25,028 bases of DNA from IMG/VR virus record IMGVR_UViG_3300037427_000498, positions 1 to 25,028 of that record. The stretch is one strand, 5' to 3'. This DNA is from a virus. A program made the position numbers and the translations under genes. Positions 9,201 to 17,752 of the stretch are shown here, piece after piece. The notes beneath the pieces were generated by a model that saw nothing but the letters and a program-made list of their open reading frames with translations, searched no databases and was not told where the DNA came from. The stretch's first letter is position 1. Each line of letters starts with the position of its first letter.

Positions 9201-11333
9201 ATGGCAAATCGTAAAATCTCGGAATTTACAGCCTTAACGGCTCCAGCATCGGGTGATACCTTTGCAATTCTTGATGTAGATGCTACTGGCTCAGAAAAAA
9301 ATAAAAAGATTACTTATGCGAATGTTTTAGGTAAAGCTCCAGATGGTAGTGCTGCTGCTCCAGCTTTTAGCTTTAGTTCAGATACAAACTCAGGAATTAG
9401 TGGCGGTTCAGATACTCTTGTTTTAAGTACAGGTGGAACGGCTGCTATCTCTGTTGATAGCTCTCAAAATGTAACTTTAAGCGCAAATCTTATTGTTAAT
9501 GGAACGACAACAACAATAGATAGCACAACGCTTACTGTTAAAGATAAGAATATAGAGATTGCAAAAGGGAACGGTAATGATGCTGCTGTAGATGGTGCAG
9601 GAATAACAATTGATTCAACAGAAGGTGATAAGACTTGGAACTGGGTTGATTCAACAGATGCCTGGACAAGTTCAGAACATATTGATCTTGCATCAGGAAA
9701 AGTTTTAAAGGTTGCTGGTACTCAAGTACTTTCTGCTACTAACTTCACAGGAACTTCTGCTGTTGCGACAACAGTAACAGTTGCAGATGAAAGTTCAGAT
9801 ACAAGTTGCAATGTCTTATTTGCGACTGCTGCGACAGGAAATCTCGCACCAAAATCAGGAACAAATTTAACTTTCAACTCTGACACTGGTGCGTTAACTG
9901 CTACCTCTTTTGTTGGTGCTTTAACTGGAAACGTAACTGGAAACACTTCTGGTTCATCAGGTTCTTGTACTGGAAACGCTGCCACTGCAACGGCTTTAGC
10001 CACAGCAAGGGCAATTAACGGTGTTGATTTTGATGGAACAGCAGCAATAACAGTAACGGCTGCGGCTGGGACTCTTTCAGGAACAGAGTTAAAAAGTACT
10101 GTTGTTACTTCAAGCTTGACTTCTGTTGGAACGCTTTCATCTTTAGCCTCTGGAGCAATAACAACAACAGATAATCTCTCTGTTGATAATGCCAAAGAAG
10201 TTCGTTTTTATGAAGCAGATTCAAATGGTTCTGCTTATGTAGGAATTAAAGGAGCAACAGATAAAGGATCAGAAGCTAGTTACACAGTTTCATTACCAGC
10301 AGACGCACCAACAGCAAACCAGATTCTGAAGGCTGATGCTTCTACACCTACAAATTTAACTTGGGCTACTGACTCAGGTGGTATTCCTACAAGTGGAGGA
10401 ACATTTACTGGAAAGGTTACTCATAACTACACTTCTTCTTTAAGAGTTCCTGCTGGCACGACAGGAGAAAGAGATGGATCTCCTGGCAATGGTGACTTTA
10501 GGTATAACTCAACGAATAGCAAATTTGAAGGATACCAAGGCGGTTCATGGGGTGAAATTGGTGGAGGCGGTTCAGGTAATGCTGATCTATTAGATATTGC
10601 ATCTTCTTCTGGAACAGGTGGAGGTGGAGCTACTTTTGATGGTTCTCGTTACCGCTTCAAGCTTGTTACTCATGGAACAAGTGATGCTGTTACTCCTGTT
10701 AATGCAGAGATTTTAAGAGTTTCAATTAATGGTGTAATGCAAAAGCCCAATGATGGGTCAGGTCAAGGTGATATGTCTGAAGGTTATGTAGTTTCTGGAA
10801 CGGATATTATCTTTGATTCTGCTCCTGCCTCTGGAGCCTCATATTTCATTGTCAATATGGGGACTCAAATAGCAGTAGGAAATGCAACTACATTTACTGT
10901 TGCTGATGAATCTTCAGATACAACTTGTTTCCCTGTATTCACAACTGCGGCAACTGGTGATTTAGCACCTAAGTCTGGAAGTAACCTTGCATTTAATAGT
11001 GCGACTGGAGCGTTAACAGCGACCTCGTTTGTTGGAAGTGGAGCAAATTTAACGGGTTTACCTGCTGGAGTAACGATTAATAATAATGCTGATAATCGAG
11101 TTATTACTGGATCGGGAACAGCTAATACGTTAGAAGGTGAAGCTACATTTACATTTGACGGAACAAAAACAACAACTCCTGTTGTTACTGCTTCAAATGG
11201 AATTGTTGAGACAGCAGCTACAATTGGAACGAACCATACAATAACCAGTAATTATAATGCGATGAGCGCAGGGCCAGTTACAGTATCAGCAACAGTTACA
11301 GTTCCATCAGGTTCTGTTTGGACAGTTATCTAA
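9201..11333 (+). CDS. Repetitive tail fibre / structural protein
   Basis: This 710-aa protein is rich in Thr, Ser, Ala and Gly and begins directly after the collar-gene stop. The N-terminus (ISEFTALTAPASGDTFAILD) and the module VNGTTTTIDSTTLTVKDKNI (about residues 100-120) occur in many cyanophage fibres. Two copies of a 46-residue repeat, from VADESSDT to TSFVG, lie at about 194-239 and 567-612. A LPADAPTANQILKADAS trimer-type motif lies between them. The C-terminus is a Val/Thr-rich strand ending TVPSGSVWTVI. It is probably a fibre shaft. Function is inferred from repeats and context; no enzymatic motif was seen. Confidence 0.8.
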   Translation: MANRKISEFTALTAPASGDTFAILDVDATGSEKNKKITYANVLGKAPDGSAAAPAFSFSSDTNSGISGGSDTLVLSTGGTAAISVDSSQNVTLSANLIVNGTTTTIDSTTLTVKDKNIEIAKGNGNDAAVDGAGITIDSTEGDKTWNWVDSTDAWTSSEHIDLASGKVLKVAGTQVLSATNFTGTSAVATTVTVADESSDTSCNVLFATAATGNLAPKSGTNLTFNSDTGALTATSFVGALTGNVTGNTSGSSGSCTGNAATATALATARAINGVDFDGTAAITVTAAAGTLSGTELKSTVVTSSLTSVGTLSSLASGAITTTDNLSVDNAKEVRFYEADSNGSAYVGIKGATDKGSEASYTVSLPADAPTANQILKADASTPTNLTWATDSGGIPTSGGTFTGKVTHNYTSSLRVPAGTTGERDGSPGNGDFRYNSTNSKFEGYQGGSWGEIGGGGSGNADLLDIASSSGTGGGGATFDGSRYRFKLVTHGTSDAVTPVNAEILRVSINGVMQKPNDGSGQGDMSEGYVVSGTDIIFDSAPASGASYFIVNMGTQIAVGNATTFTVADESSDTTCFPVFTTAATGDLAPKSGSNLAFNSATGALTATSFVGSGANLTGLPAGVTINNNADNRVITGSGTANTLEGEATFTFDGTKTTTPVVTASNGIVETAATIGTNHTITSNYNAMSAGPVTVSATVTVPSGSVWTVI

Positions 11334-11339
11334 TTAATT

Positions 11340-12395
11340 ATGGCAATTACAATTGATGGCTCTACTGGATGGACTTACGCAGACGACATCAAACAAAAGT
11401 TTGGGACAGGAGATGATTTAGAAATCTACCATGATGGATCTCACTCTAGGATTAAAGACACTGGTACTGGTTACTTAATTATAAATACTGATACAGGTGT
11501 CTTAATTAAAAACGGAGCAGATGATGAAGGTATAGCTTATTTCACGCCTAATGGTGCTGTTGAGTTGATGTACGACAACAGTAAGAAGTTTGAGACGACT
11601 AACTTAGGAGCACAAATTACTGGAGAATTAACATTAACAAGTCATCTAAAAATGGGTGATGGCGATGTAATTGCTATTGGTGACAGTGAAGATCTAAAAC
11701 TCTACCATGACGGTACGAACTCATATATTCAAAGTCAACAAGGAGAGTTGAAAATACAGGGTGCTACTGGAAAAATTCGTCTTAAACCTAAAGACACCGA
11801 ACAATCCATAGTATGCCATCCTAACGGAGGTGTGGATATCTATTACGACAACACCAAGCATTTTGACACAAACGCATCGGGCGTTACTGTTTTCGGGGGT
11901 GATGGTTCTGGTAGAATTTTACCCGGAACTAATAATGCGGGATATATTGGAGATTCATCAAACAAATGGAATGCTGTATACGCTGCAACTGGTACTATTC
12001 AAACTTCTGATAAGAATGAAAAGAATACAATTGTAGACACTGATTTAGGTTTATCCTTCGTTAATAAATTAAAACCTGTATCTTATAAATTCAATATAGG
12101 AACTAGAACACACTATGGTCTTATTGCTCAGGATGTAGAAACAATATTATCTGATATAAGTAAACCTACAACTGGTTTTGCTGGTTTTATTAAAGAAGAC
12201 ATTCCAGATAAGTTATATGTAGAGGAAGATGAGATACCTGAAGGTAAGAAAGTAGGTGATATTAAGACTGCTGCCTATACAACTTATGGTCTTAGATATA
12301 ACGAATTTATATCCCCACTAATCAAAGCAGTACAAGAACTATCCGCAGAGGTCGAGACATTAAAAACTAAAGTAGCTGCATTGGAGGGTGGTTAA
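11340..12395 (+). CDS. Tail fibre with S74 self-cleaving intramolecular chaperone domain
   Basis: In this 351-aa protein two related beta-rich repeats (about residues 26-98 and 118-185) share LEIYHDG/LKLYHDG and YDNSKKF/YDNTKHF. From about residue 220 there is an endosialidase-chaperone (peptidase S74) domain: TSDKNEKNTI with the Ser-Lys dyad S223/K228 at the usual +5 spacing, THYGLIAQDVE, YTTYGLRYNEFISPLIKAV, and a closing coiled coil (AEVETLKTKVAAL). In this family the domain trimerises the fibre and then cuts itself off just before the serine. That predicts a mature fibre of about 222 residues. Confidence 0.9.
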   Translation: MAITIDGSTGWTYADDIKQKFGTGDDLEIYHDGSHSRIKDTGTGYLIINTDTGVLIKNGADDEGIAYFTPNGAVELMYDNSKKFETTNLGAQITGELTLTSHLKMGDGDVIAIGDSEDLKLYHDGTNSYIQSQQGELKIQGATGKIRLKPKDTEQSIVCHPNGGVDIYYDNTKHFDTNASGVTVFGGDGSGRILPGTNNAGYIGDSSNKWNAVYAATGTIQTSDKNEKNTIVDTDLGLSFVNKLKPVSYKFNIGTRTHYGLIAQDVETILSDISKPTTGFAGFIKEDIPDKLYVEEDEIPEGKKVGDIKTAAYTTYGLRYNEFISPLIKAVQELSAEVETLKTKVAALEGG

Positions 12396-13040
12396 ATGAC
12401 TGGAAAGATTAAACTGCCACACGCAAGTGGGAATAGCATGAGCATCGCAGCTCCTGCAACGAATCCTGCATCTGATTTAACGCTGACTTTACCTGCAACG
12501 ATTGGTACTGCTGGTCAAGTTTTAAAGAATAGCTCTACACCTGGAACGCTTGAGTTTGGTGCGGCAGGTGGAATTACAGTAGCAGACCAATGGAGAAGAA
12601 CCAGTGGACTTACTACAAATAATGGTGAGAATTTTATTACATCTGATTGGGAGTCAGTAGATTCTAGTGGATTAGGTACATTAGGAACTAACATGTCTGA
12701 AAGTGGAGGTATATTTTCCTTTCCTTCAACTGGTATATATTTCGTTTCTTATCAAGCGTATTGCGAAACAAGTAGCGATTCAACTGTTAACTCAATTAGT
12801 ATTTATATAACTGATGATAATAGTTCATATAGTTCTCGTGCTTCTTCTTTAATGTCAATTGAATCTGATCCAAGTGGATATGCTTATGCAAACGGTCATT
12901 GCGAGGCAATGGTAGATGTAACTAATATTAGCAACGTAAAAGTTAAATTTAGAGTTTATAGTAATGGTTATGTTGATTGGAATTCAAGCACTGCTGAAAA
13001 TAGATTACATACAACATTCATTCGTATGGGGGATACCTAA
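12396..13040 (+). CDS. Fibre-associated protein with C1q/TNF-like jelly-roll C-terminus
   Basis: In this 214-aa protein the N-terminal 60 residues carry a fibre module (DLTLTLPATIGTAGQVLKN, then TLEFG) also present in the collar fibre and the repetitive fibre. The C-terminal half (about 100-214) has a C1q-like pattern: GGIFSFPSTGIYFVSYQAYC, alternating hydrophobic strands, and a final HTTFIRMG strand. C1q-like heads in phages are trimeric receptor- or glycan-binding tips. It starts at the base after the previous stop and its stop overlaps the next ATG. The fold assignment is from sequence pattern only. Confidence 0.65.
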   Translation: MTGKIKLPHASGNSMSIAAPATNPASDLTLTLPATIGTAGQVLKNSSTPGTLEFGAAGGITVADQWRRTSGLTTNNGENFITSDWESVDSSGLGTLGTNMSESGGIFSFPSTGIYFVSYQAYCETSSDSTVNSISIYITDDNSSYSSRASSLMSIESDPSGYAYANGHCEAMVDVTNISNVKVKFRVYSNGYVDWNSSTAENRLHTTFIRMGDT

Positions 13041-13399
13041 TGTTATATACAAAACAAAAAGCTCTTTATTCTTTAAAGCCAGATAAAAGTTGGTCTTGGA
13101 GTGGAGACGATTATTCAGGCTTGGACTACAACGGAGGTGATACAGCTCCAACTGAATCTGAAATAAATGCAGAAGTTACAAGATTAACAAATGCAGAACC
13201 TATGAGATTATTGAGAATAGAAAGAGATGCACGATTAGCAAAATGTGATTGGAGAGCAAATTCTGATCTCACATTGTCGGATTCATGGAAAACTTATCGT
13301 CAAGCTTTACGAGATTTACCAGCATCTTCGACTCCAACAATCGACAGTAAAGGAAATTTAAATATGGCATCTGTTACATTTCCCACGGAGCCTAGTTAA
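13040..13399 (+). CDS. Putative phage tail fibre assembly chaperone-like protein
   Basis: This 119-aa protein has a C-terminal half with RDARLAKCDWRANSDLTLSD, followed by WKTYRQALRDLPASSTP. This is the recognisable core of the small phage tail assembly chaperone-like (APC) family, where DW...D......YRQ.LRD.P is conserved. The N-terminus has an aromatic SWSWSGDDYSGLDY stretch. It sits between two fibre genes and its start overlaps the previous stop, as expected for a fibre-folding helper. A minor structural role is the main alternative. Confidence 0.6.
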   Translation: MLYTKQKALYSLKPDKSWSWSGDDYSGLDYNGGDTAPTESEINAEVTRLTNAEPMRLLRIERDARLAKCDWRANSDLTLSDSWKTYRQALRDLPASSTPTIDSKGNLNMASVTFPTEPS

Positions 13400-13401
13400 T
13401 T

Positions 13402-14535
13402 ATGTCCATACTCAAAGTCAACGCAATTAGACAAACAACAGCAACGAGTGATGCTGTTACTTTGGCAACCGATGGAACGTGTACTGTTAAGGCTACTAAT
13501 AATCTAAGCAACAGAAATTTGATAATTAATGGGGCAATGCAAGTTGCTCAGAGAGGTACTTCATCTACTGCTGATGGATATAAAACTGTTGATAGATTTA
13601 AGCACGAGTATGGTGGAGAGAATGAAGCACCTACTTTTGCACAACACGCCTTAACTTCTAGTGATACAGGCCCGTGGGCTAAAGGTTTTAGAAAATCTTT
13701 CCATGTAACGAATGGAAACCAAACAGGTGGTGCAGGTGCTGCTGATTATCTAACTATTTCATATCGACCAGAATCACAAGACATAGCTAATTCTGGTTGG
13801 GATTATACAAATACTTCAAGTTATATAACACTTTCATTTTGGGTAAAGTCTAGTGTTGCTCAAGAGTTTCATGGCTTTTTACTTACAGCCGATGGTACAA
13901 GACAACTATATTCATTTAGCACAGGTTCTTTATCTGCCAATACTTGGACAAAAGTAACAAAGACAATCCCTGGAAATAGTAATTTAGAGTTTGATAATGA
14001 TAATACAGAAGGTTTAATTTTAAGATGGGCACTTTATAGAGGTACGGATAAAACAGGAACAATAACTCAAAATCAATGGGGTACTTTTGATAGTGCAATT
14101 AGATACCCAGACATTACTTCTACATGGTGGACAACCAATGATGCAACCTTTGAAATAACAGGACTTCAGTTAGAAGTTTCAGACCATGCCACAGAATTTG
14201 AGATGAGATCGTATGGTGATGAATTAGCTAGGTGTCAGAGGTATTATCAAAACATCGATGTTAGACTTACTACAGGAAGTTATTCATATAAATACATGTA
14301 TGAAGAGACTTTTACTCTTATGACTGAAATGAGAACAGCACCAACTTTATCTGCTAGTAGTGCATATGGCGTTAATACAGGAACCTTTCATACTAATACT
14401 GCTGATGATTATACTACTATGACTGATGGATGTACCCTTGTAGACTCAAGCACAACTGCTCTTGCTATACGTGGAGGTAGTAATAGTACATATCATTATA
14501 TGAAAGGTAGAGTTTCACTAACCTCGGAGCTTTAA
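13402..14535 (+). CDS. Putative receptor-binding tail protein with carbohydrate-binding-like domain
   Basis: This 377-aa protein has a short N-terminal anchor (ILKVNAIRQTTATSDAVTL) followed by NLIINGAMQVAQRGTS, a widespread phage fibre/baseplate motif. A beta-sandwich-like region (about residues 60-270) contains YITLSFWVKSSVAQEF and FEITGLQLEVSDHATEFEMR, patterns of carbohydrate-binding-module-like domains in phage adhesins, then the conserved YGDELARCQRYYQ. The C-terminal 100 residues look variable. It probably binds a surface polysaccharide; this is inferred from the motif set. A GGAG sequence lies about 12 bases before the ATG. Confidence 0.7.
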   Translation: MSILKVNAIRQTTATSDAVTLATDGTCTVKATNNLSNRNLIINGAMQVAQRGTSSTADGYKTVDRFKHEYGGENEAPTFAQHALTSSDTGPWAKGFRKSFHVTNGNQTGGAGAADYLTISYRPESQDIANSGWDYTNTSSYITLSFWVKSSVAQEFHGFLLTADGTRQLYSFSTGSLSANTWTKVTKTIPGNSNLEFDNDNTEGLILRWALYRGTDKTGTITQNQWGTFDSAIRYPDITSTWWTTNDATFEITGLQLEVSDHATEFEMRSYGDELARCQRYYQNIDVRLTTGSYSYKYMYEETFTLMTEMRTAPTLSASSAYGVNTGTFHTNTADDYTTMTDGCTLVDSSTTALAIRGGSNSTYHYMKGRVSLTSEL

Positions 14536-14537
14536 TT

Positions 14538-14708
14538 ATGGTTTTAAATTATAAATTGGTAGGTGCAGATCCTAGAACGGGAGAAGCAGCGAATGTCATC
14601 ATTAGAACAACAGATGGTGCTCAGATACCAAAAGCTCCTGGTAACACAGACTACCAAGAGTACCTAGAATGGGTAGCAGCAGGTAACACAGCGGAGGCAG
14701 CAGACTAA
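14538..14708 (+). CDS. Small tail-fibre-associated protein (56 aa)
   Basis: This short gene starts with ATG at 14538, eight bases after a GGAG Shine-Dalgarno-like site, and its TAA overlaps the next gene's ATG (TAATG). The product begins MVLNYKLVGADPRTGEA and ends YQEYLEWVAAGNTAEAAD. The IP..pGN.dYqeYL.W...GN pattern is common in small ORFs next to phage fibre genes and resembles the end of tail-chaperone-like proteins. It is probably a fibre assembly helper or minor component. The tight packing on both sides supports it as a real gene. Confidence 0.68.
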   Translation: MVLNYKLVGADPRTGEAANVIIRTTDGAQIPKAPGNTDYQEYLEWVAAGNTAEAAD

Positions 14709-15571
14709 TGGGATTAACACAAGTCAACTCAGGTGGAATCGAAGATGGTTCTATCGTTAATGCTGATATTAAATCTGATTCAGCAATAGCCTTAAGTAAA
14801 TTAGCTTCAACTCCAGCAGTATTGACTGGTTCGACTAATAATACGATTACTACGGTTACAGCAGCGAACGCTATTCAAGGTGAGGCAAATCTTACCTTTG
14901 ATGGTAGCGAACTTACCGTAACAGGTGATATTCACGTTAGTGATGCATCTCCTGGTATCAAATTTACTGATACTGATGCCTCTGGTGGCTTTGGAATGGT
15001 TGGTGTAAATAATACATCTGGATCATTAGTTTTGCGTTCAGATGATGGTAATGCGTTGTCTAGTAGTTTTATGGGTTTTGAAGTAGATGGTGGAGAAAAA
15101 GCCCGCATAACATCAGGTGGTAATGTAAAAATAAATGACGGTGATCTATTAATAGGAACTTCTGGTCACGGTATTGACTTCGGTGCTACTTCAGATGCAA
15201 GTGGAGCAACAAGTGAAAAACTTGACGACTATGAAGAGGGTACATGGACACCTGCTATGCAGTATAATGTCGCATCATCAACAGGTATATATACAAAAAT
15301 AGGAAGAGTAGTTCATATAGGATTTAATGTGAATGTTAGTAGCAATAGTACTAATCAGGCAATGGTTATAACTGGATTACCTTTTACTGCTTTGAATAGT
15401 AATGGGAACTTAACTGGAAGTGTTTCTGCCACAAATCTAGGTTCTGCGTTTATCTTTTTCACTAACAATAGTGCTGATGGTATACATTTAAGAACTTATT
15501 CTAATGCTGATGTAATGATGTCTGATTTTTCTGGCAAATGGTTATATGGTACTGCTACATACATGACATAA
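14708..15571 (+). CDS. Tail fibre protein (DDYEEGTWTP type)
   Basis: In this 287-aa protein the N-terminus has a connector module (GGIEDGSIVNADIKSDSAIA, LSKLAS). A segment ending GEANLTFDGSELTVTGDI is related to the end of the 710-aa fibre. A shaft with IKFTDTDASGGFGM follows, then the widespread marine-virus motif KLDDYEEGTWTPAMQYN (about residues 190-207). A beta-rich head occupies the last 80 residues. It is probably a distal fibre or adhesin. It starts inside the preceding stop and is the last of the fibre genes. Confidence 0.75.
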   Translation: MGLTQVNSGGIEDGSIVNADIKSDSAIALSKLASTPAVLTGSTNNTITTVTAANAIQGEANLTFDGSELTVTGDIHVSDASPGIKFTDTDASGGFGMVGVNNTSGSLVLRSDDGNALSSSFMGFEVDGGEKARITSGGNVKINDGDLLIGTSGHGIDFGATSDASGATSEKLDDYEEGTWTPAMQYNVASSTGIYTKIGRVVHIGFNVNVSSNSTNQAMVITGLPFTALNSNGNLTGSVSATNLGSAFIFFTNNSADGIHLRTYSNADVMMSDFSGKWLYGTATYMT

Positions 15572-15636
15572 TATTAGACCGTTAGCAAGTCTTAAAACTA
15601 AGCCATAAACCTATTTAGCTCGGAGAGCTTCCTTAA

Positions 15637-15921
15637 ATGGCAATAACAAAAACACTAGAGAACGACAAAATAGAAGTCGTTTCAAAATGGAACATACAGG
15701 TAAGAACTGCAACCGTCATCAAAGAAGATGGTAAAGAACTTACCCGTTCCTTTAGTAGAAAAGTATTAACACCAGGAAACCTTGACGCAAGTGACAACCT
15801 AGTAGCTACTGATATATCTGGAGAAGATGCAGATGTTCAGGCTATATGTAACGCAGCTTGGACGGATCAAGTAAAGACTGACTACACTGCTTTCTTAGTA
15901 GCTAACAAAACCACTGTTTAA
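15637..15921 (+). CDS. Conserved cyanophage-type hypothetical protein (94 aa)
   Basis: This is a small soluble protein with no signal peptide or membrane segment. Notable parts are IEVVSKWNIQVRTATVIKED, RSFSRKVLTPG and a C-terminal ICNAAWTDQVKTDYTAFLVA. I do not know its function. The 65 bases before it contain a small AGCTC-GGA-GAGCT hairpin sitting over a GGAG site 11 bases before the ATG, which could affect initiation. It precedes the coiled-coil gene by two bases and probably shares its transcript. Confidence 0.72.
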   Translation: MAITKTLENDKIEVVSKWNIQVRTATVIKEDGKELTRSFSRKVLTPGNLDASDNLVATDISGEDADVQAICNAAWTDQVKTDYTAFLVANKTTV

Positions 15922-15923
15922 AT

Positions 15924-16157
15924 ATGTCTGACATCATCGAATCTCTTGTTGAAGATTATCAACAAAAACTAGAAGCTGAAAAGCAAAATCTTCAAAAACT
16001 TGAAGAAGCTAAAAGTATCTCTATACGAAACATTGATCGCATTGAAGGTGCTTTAGTTGGTGTAAAAGATGCACAAGCTAAATTACTTTCGTCTGCTGCT
16101 GCTGAATGTGAAGTGAACCCAGAAAATACAGAGGTAACAGAGGCAGAAGTCCAATAA
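15924..16157 (+). CDS. Small coiled-coil protein (77 aa)
   Basis: The first 60 residues are strongly helical and charged with heptad-like spacing (VEDYQQKLEAEKQNLQKLEE, then IRNIDRIEGALVGVKDAQAK), so a coiled coil is likely. The C-terminus is acidic (NPENTEVTEAEVQ). No enzymatic motif was seen. It begins two bases after the previous stop. A structural or assembly role is possible because it lies between the fibre genes and the cyanophage structural-type block, but function is unknown. Confidence 0.68.
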   Translation: MSDIIESLVEDYQQKLEAEKQNLQKLEEAKSISIRNIDRIEGALVGVKDAQAKLLSSAAAECEVNPENTEVTEAEVQ

Positions 16158-16207
16158 CAAGAATTAGGCTAGTGTGAGCAAGAGCTTTTAAAATTGCGTC
16201 TCTTATC

Positions 16208-16435
16208 ATGCAAAAAATTCTCAACATTATTAGTTTACTGTCCTTTGTTTTAGTTGTTTCTATAACAGGGGGCGGTGTTTTTGGTTATCTCTGGATTACA
16301 AATGAAGAGAACCAAGAAAAGCTAAAGCAGCAACTGATTGAACAAGTCACTGGATCGTTGAAGATGCCTGGACTTTCTGGCCCTGTCCTTCCTACTGCTG
16401 CGCCTAAAGGTGGAATGTCTGTTCCTAAGTTTTGA
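16208..16435 (+). CDS. Small single-pass membrane protein (75 aa), cyanophage-conserved type
   Basis: Residues 5-27 (ILNIISLLSFVLVVSITGGG) form one transmembrane segment, followed by YLWITNEENQEKLKQQL, an amphipathic helix and a Pro/Ala-rich end (GLSGPVLPTAAP, then SVPKF). From memory this layout matches a small protein found next to the proline-rich structural-type protein in T4-like cyanophages, and the same order is seen here. Its stop overlaps the next gene's TTG start. It could be a virion membrane anchor or an envelope-acting protein; neither can be shown from sequence. Confidence 0.65.
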   Translation: MQKILNIISLLSFVLVVSITGGGVFGYLWITNEENQEKLKQQLIEQVTGSLKMPGLSGPVLPTAAPKGGMSVPKF

Positions 16436-17163
16436 CAGAGATACCAAGAATAGGAGTCAATTCTATTGGGATTGAGTCAGTCAGAACTTATATCATTAAC
16501 GCTCCAAAAATTAATACTCCCAATGTCCCTGTGGTTGTCCCTATGGGATTTCCTGTTGTTAATATTCCTGGCTGCGTAGAAGCAAGACGATCCAATGAGA
16601 ATGAAAACTTAGTAACTAATGACCCTGATGGGAATTTAATTCTGTGCGATGCACAATATCCGTCCTACGACGCAATGAATTATGTGCCTGAAGAGCTTAT
16701 CTACACAGAAGAATCAAAACCTCAACGATACGAACAACCAGAAACGCCTCCAGCACCAGAAGTACCAAAAGCAAAGCCAACAGATTGTCCTCCCGAGGGT
16801 GCGCCTGAAGTTGGGACAAAAGTAGAAGAAGGTACTAAACAGATTATTAAGTATGAATTGGTTGGAAACCGTTGTGTAACTAGATATAAAAAATTAAATG
16901 TTCAACAACAGATAATTGATGCGATACCTACTGTTCCTCAAGTGGTGAAAACAGGCGGAATTACTCTTGTGGCTACAACTGCTGCATTGAGTACCCCATT
17001 GCTTTTGAGAGCCGTCAAGCCCATCATTAAACAGATAGTAAATAGAGTTAAAAAGATATTAGGTAAGAAAGTGGAGCGTCCAAACTTATCGGAAAGAAGA
17101 ACTATTTCTTATCGGGAGAAACGAGGACTTCCTCCTTTGAAGAAGAAGAAGAAGAAGAAATAG
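16432..17163 (+). CDS. Cyanophage structural-type protein, proline-rich (PRIGVNSIGI family)
   Basis: This 243-aa protein starts at TTG overlapping the previous TGA; the family N-terminus PRIGVNSIGIESVRTYIINA begins within five residues, so this start fits. Residues about 25-45 are Pro/Val-rich (INTPNVPVVVPMGFPVVNIP), a conserved GNLILCDAQYPSYDAMNY follows, then a Pro-rich linker. A hydrophobic segment (about 180-200, TGGITLVATTAALSTP) precedes a basic tail ending in seven lysines from an AAG run. From memory, homologues are conserved in T4-like cyanophages and are thought to be virion-associated. The last 62 bp overlap the convergent minus-strand gene. Confidence 0.75.
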   Translation: MTEIPRIGVNSIGIESVRTYIINAPKINTPNVPVVVPMGFPVVNIPGCVEARRSNENENLVTNDPDGNLILCDAQYPSYDAMNYVPEELIYTEESKPQRYEQPETPPAPEVPKAKPTDCPPEGAPEVGTKVEEGTKQIIKYELVGNRCVTRYKKLNVQQQIIDAIPTVPQVVKTGGITLVATTAALSTPLLLRAVKPIIKQIVNRVKKILGKKVERPNLSERRTISYREKRGLPPLKKKKKKK

Positions 17164-17752
17164 GTGGAATATTATGTCTGTGAGGTAAGACCTGTCCCAT
17201 CTTTGGTAAAACTAAAACATCTTCACATAAAGAATAGAAGACAGAATTTTTAGCAAATTCAATTCCAGATTTCTTAAGCGCACCGCACTCTTTCAGACGT
17301 GCAACGTGCCAAGATAATTCTTTGTCTTTTAGTATTTGTTCTTGGATTCCTATTTGCGTGTCAGCAGCCCTCTTACATCTTTTCTGTAAAGAGTTATCTA
17401 ATGGCATGGAGAAAGTAATACTAAATCCCCAATTTAAACTTGCAGAATCTTTCTGACCTGTCCTTACATCTTGGTGATAAAGAATAGTTCCATCATCGTC
17501 ATACACTGGCGAGGAATACCAATATTCATGTGGAAGCTGTTGCTGGAAGCTGTCGGTTAGGAAGGGAGAAGCCGTGAGCATTGGCCCCTGACAAACTATT
17601 CCACCACCGTATTGATTTTGTATCATATTACCTTGCAAAGATTGTATAGCCATGTTGGTTACTGAACCACTGGAATTAGCTACAGGAGCTGCGGTTTGGG
17701 AGGTATTTGCTAATACTTTTAACGGGTTAAGTGCGAATATTATTGAGAGAAT
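17102..17752 (-). CDS. Secreted-type cyanophage protein, non-standard start (about 216 aa)
   Basis: The conserved part begins at a signal-peptide-like segment, YLYILSIIFALNPLKVLA, followed by NTSQTAAPVANSSGSVTNMA, GIVCQGPMLTASPFLTDSF and a Cys/helical domain (CKRAADTQIGIQEQIL, WHVARLKECGALKKSG). It ends in seven serines. Homologues I recall from cyanomyoviruses carry an N-terminal signal peptide here. The frame is open back to an ATG at 17911, but that would add about 50 polar residues read through the upstream gene. No ATG, GTG or TTG lies between, so a rare ATT (17752) or ATA at the upstream stop is possible. The given start is a compromise. Confidence 0.6.
   Translation of the reverse strand: MLSIIFALNPLKVLANTSQTAAPVANSSGSVTNMAIQSLQGNMIQNQYGGGIVCQGPMLTASPFLTDSFQQQLPHEYWYSSPVYDDDGTILYHQDVRTGQKDSASLNWGFSITFSMPLDNSLQKRCKRAADTQIGIQEQILKDKELSWHVARLKECGALKKSGIEFAKNSVFYSLCEDVLVLPKMGQVLPHRHNIPPISSSSSSSKEEVLVSPDKK

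Noticed and set aside
9722-10195. Minus-strand 157-aa frame within the repetitive fibre
   Set aside because: It is a Val/Ala/Pro-rich shadow caused by the Thr/Ala/Gly repeats of the fibre, with no start context or domain.
13916-14098. Minus-strand 60-aa frame within the receptor-binding gene
   Set aside because: It is a Tyr/Leu-rich antisense shadow of AT-rich coding sequence.
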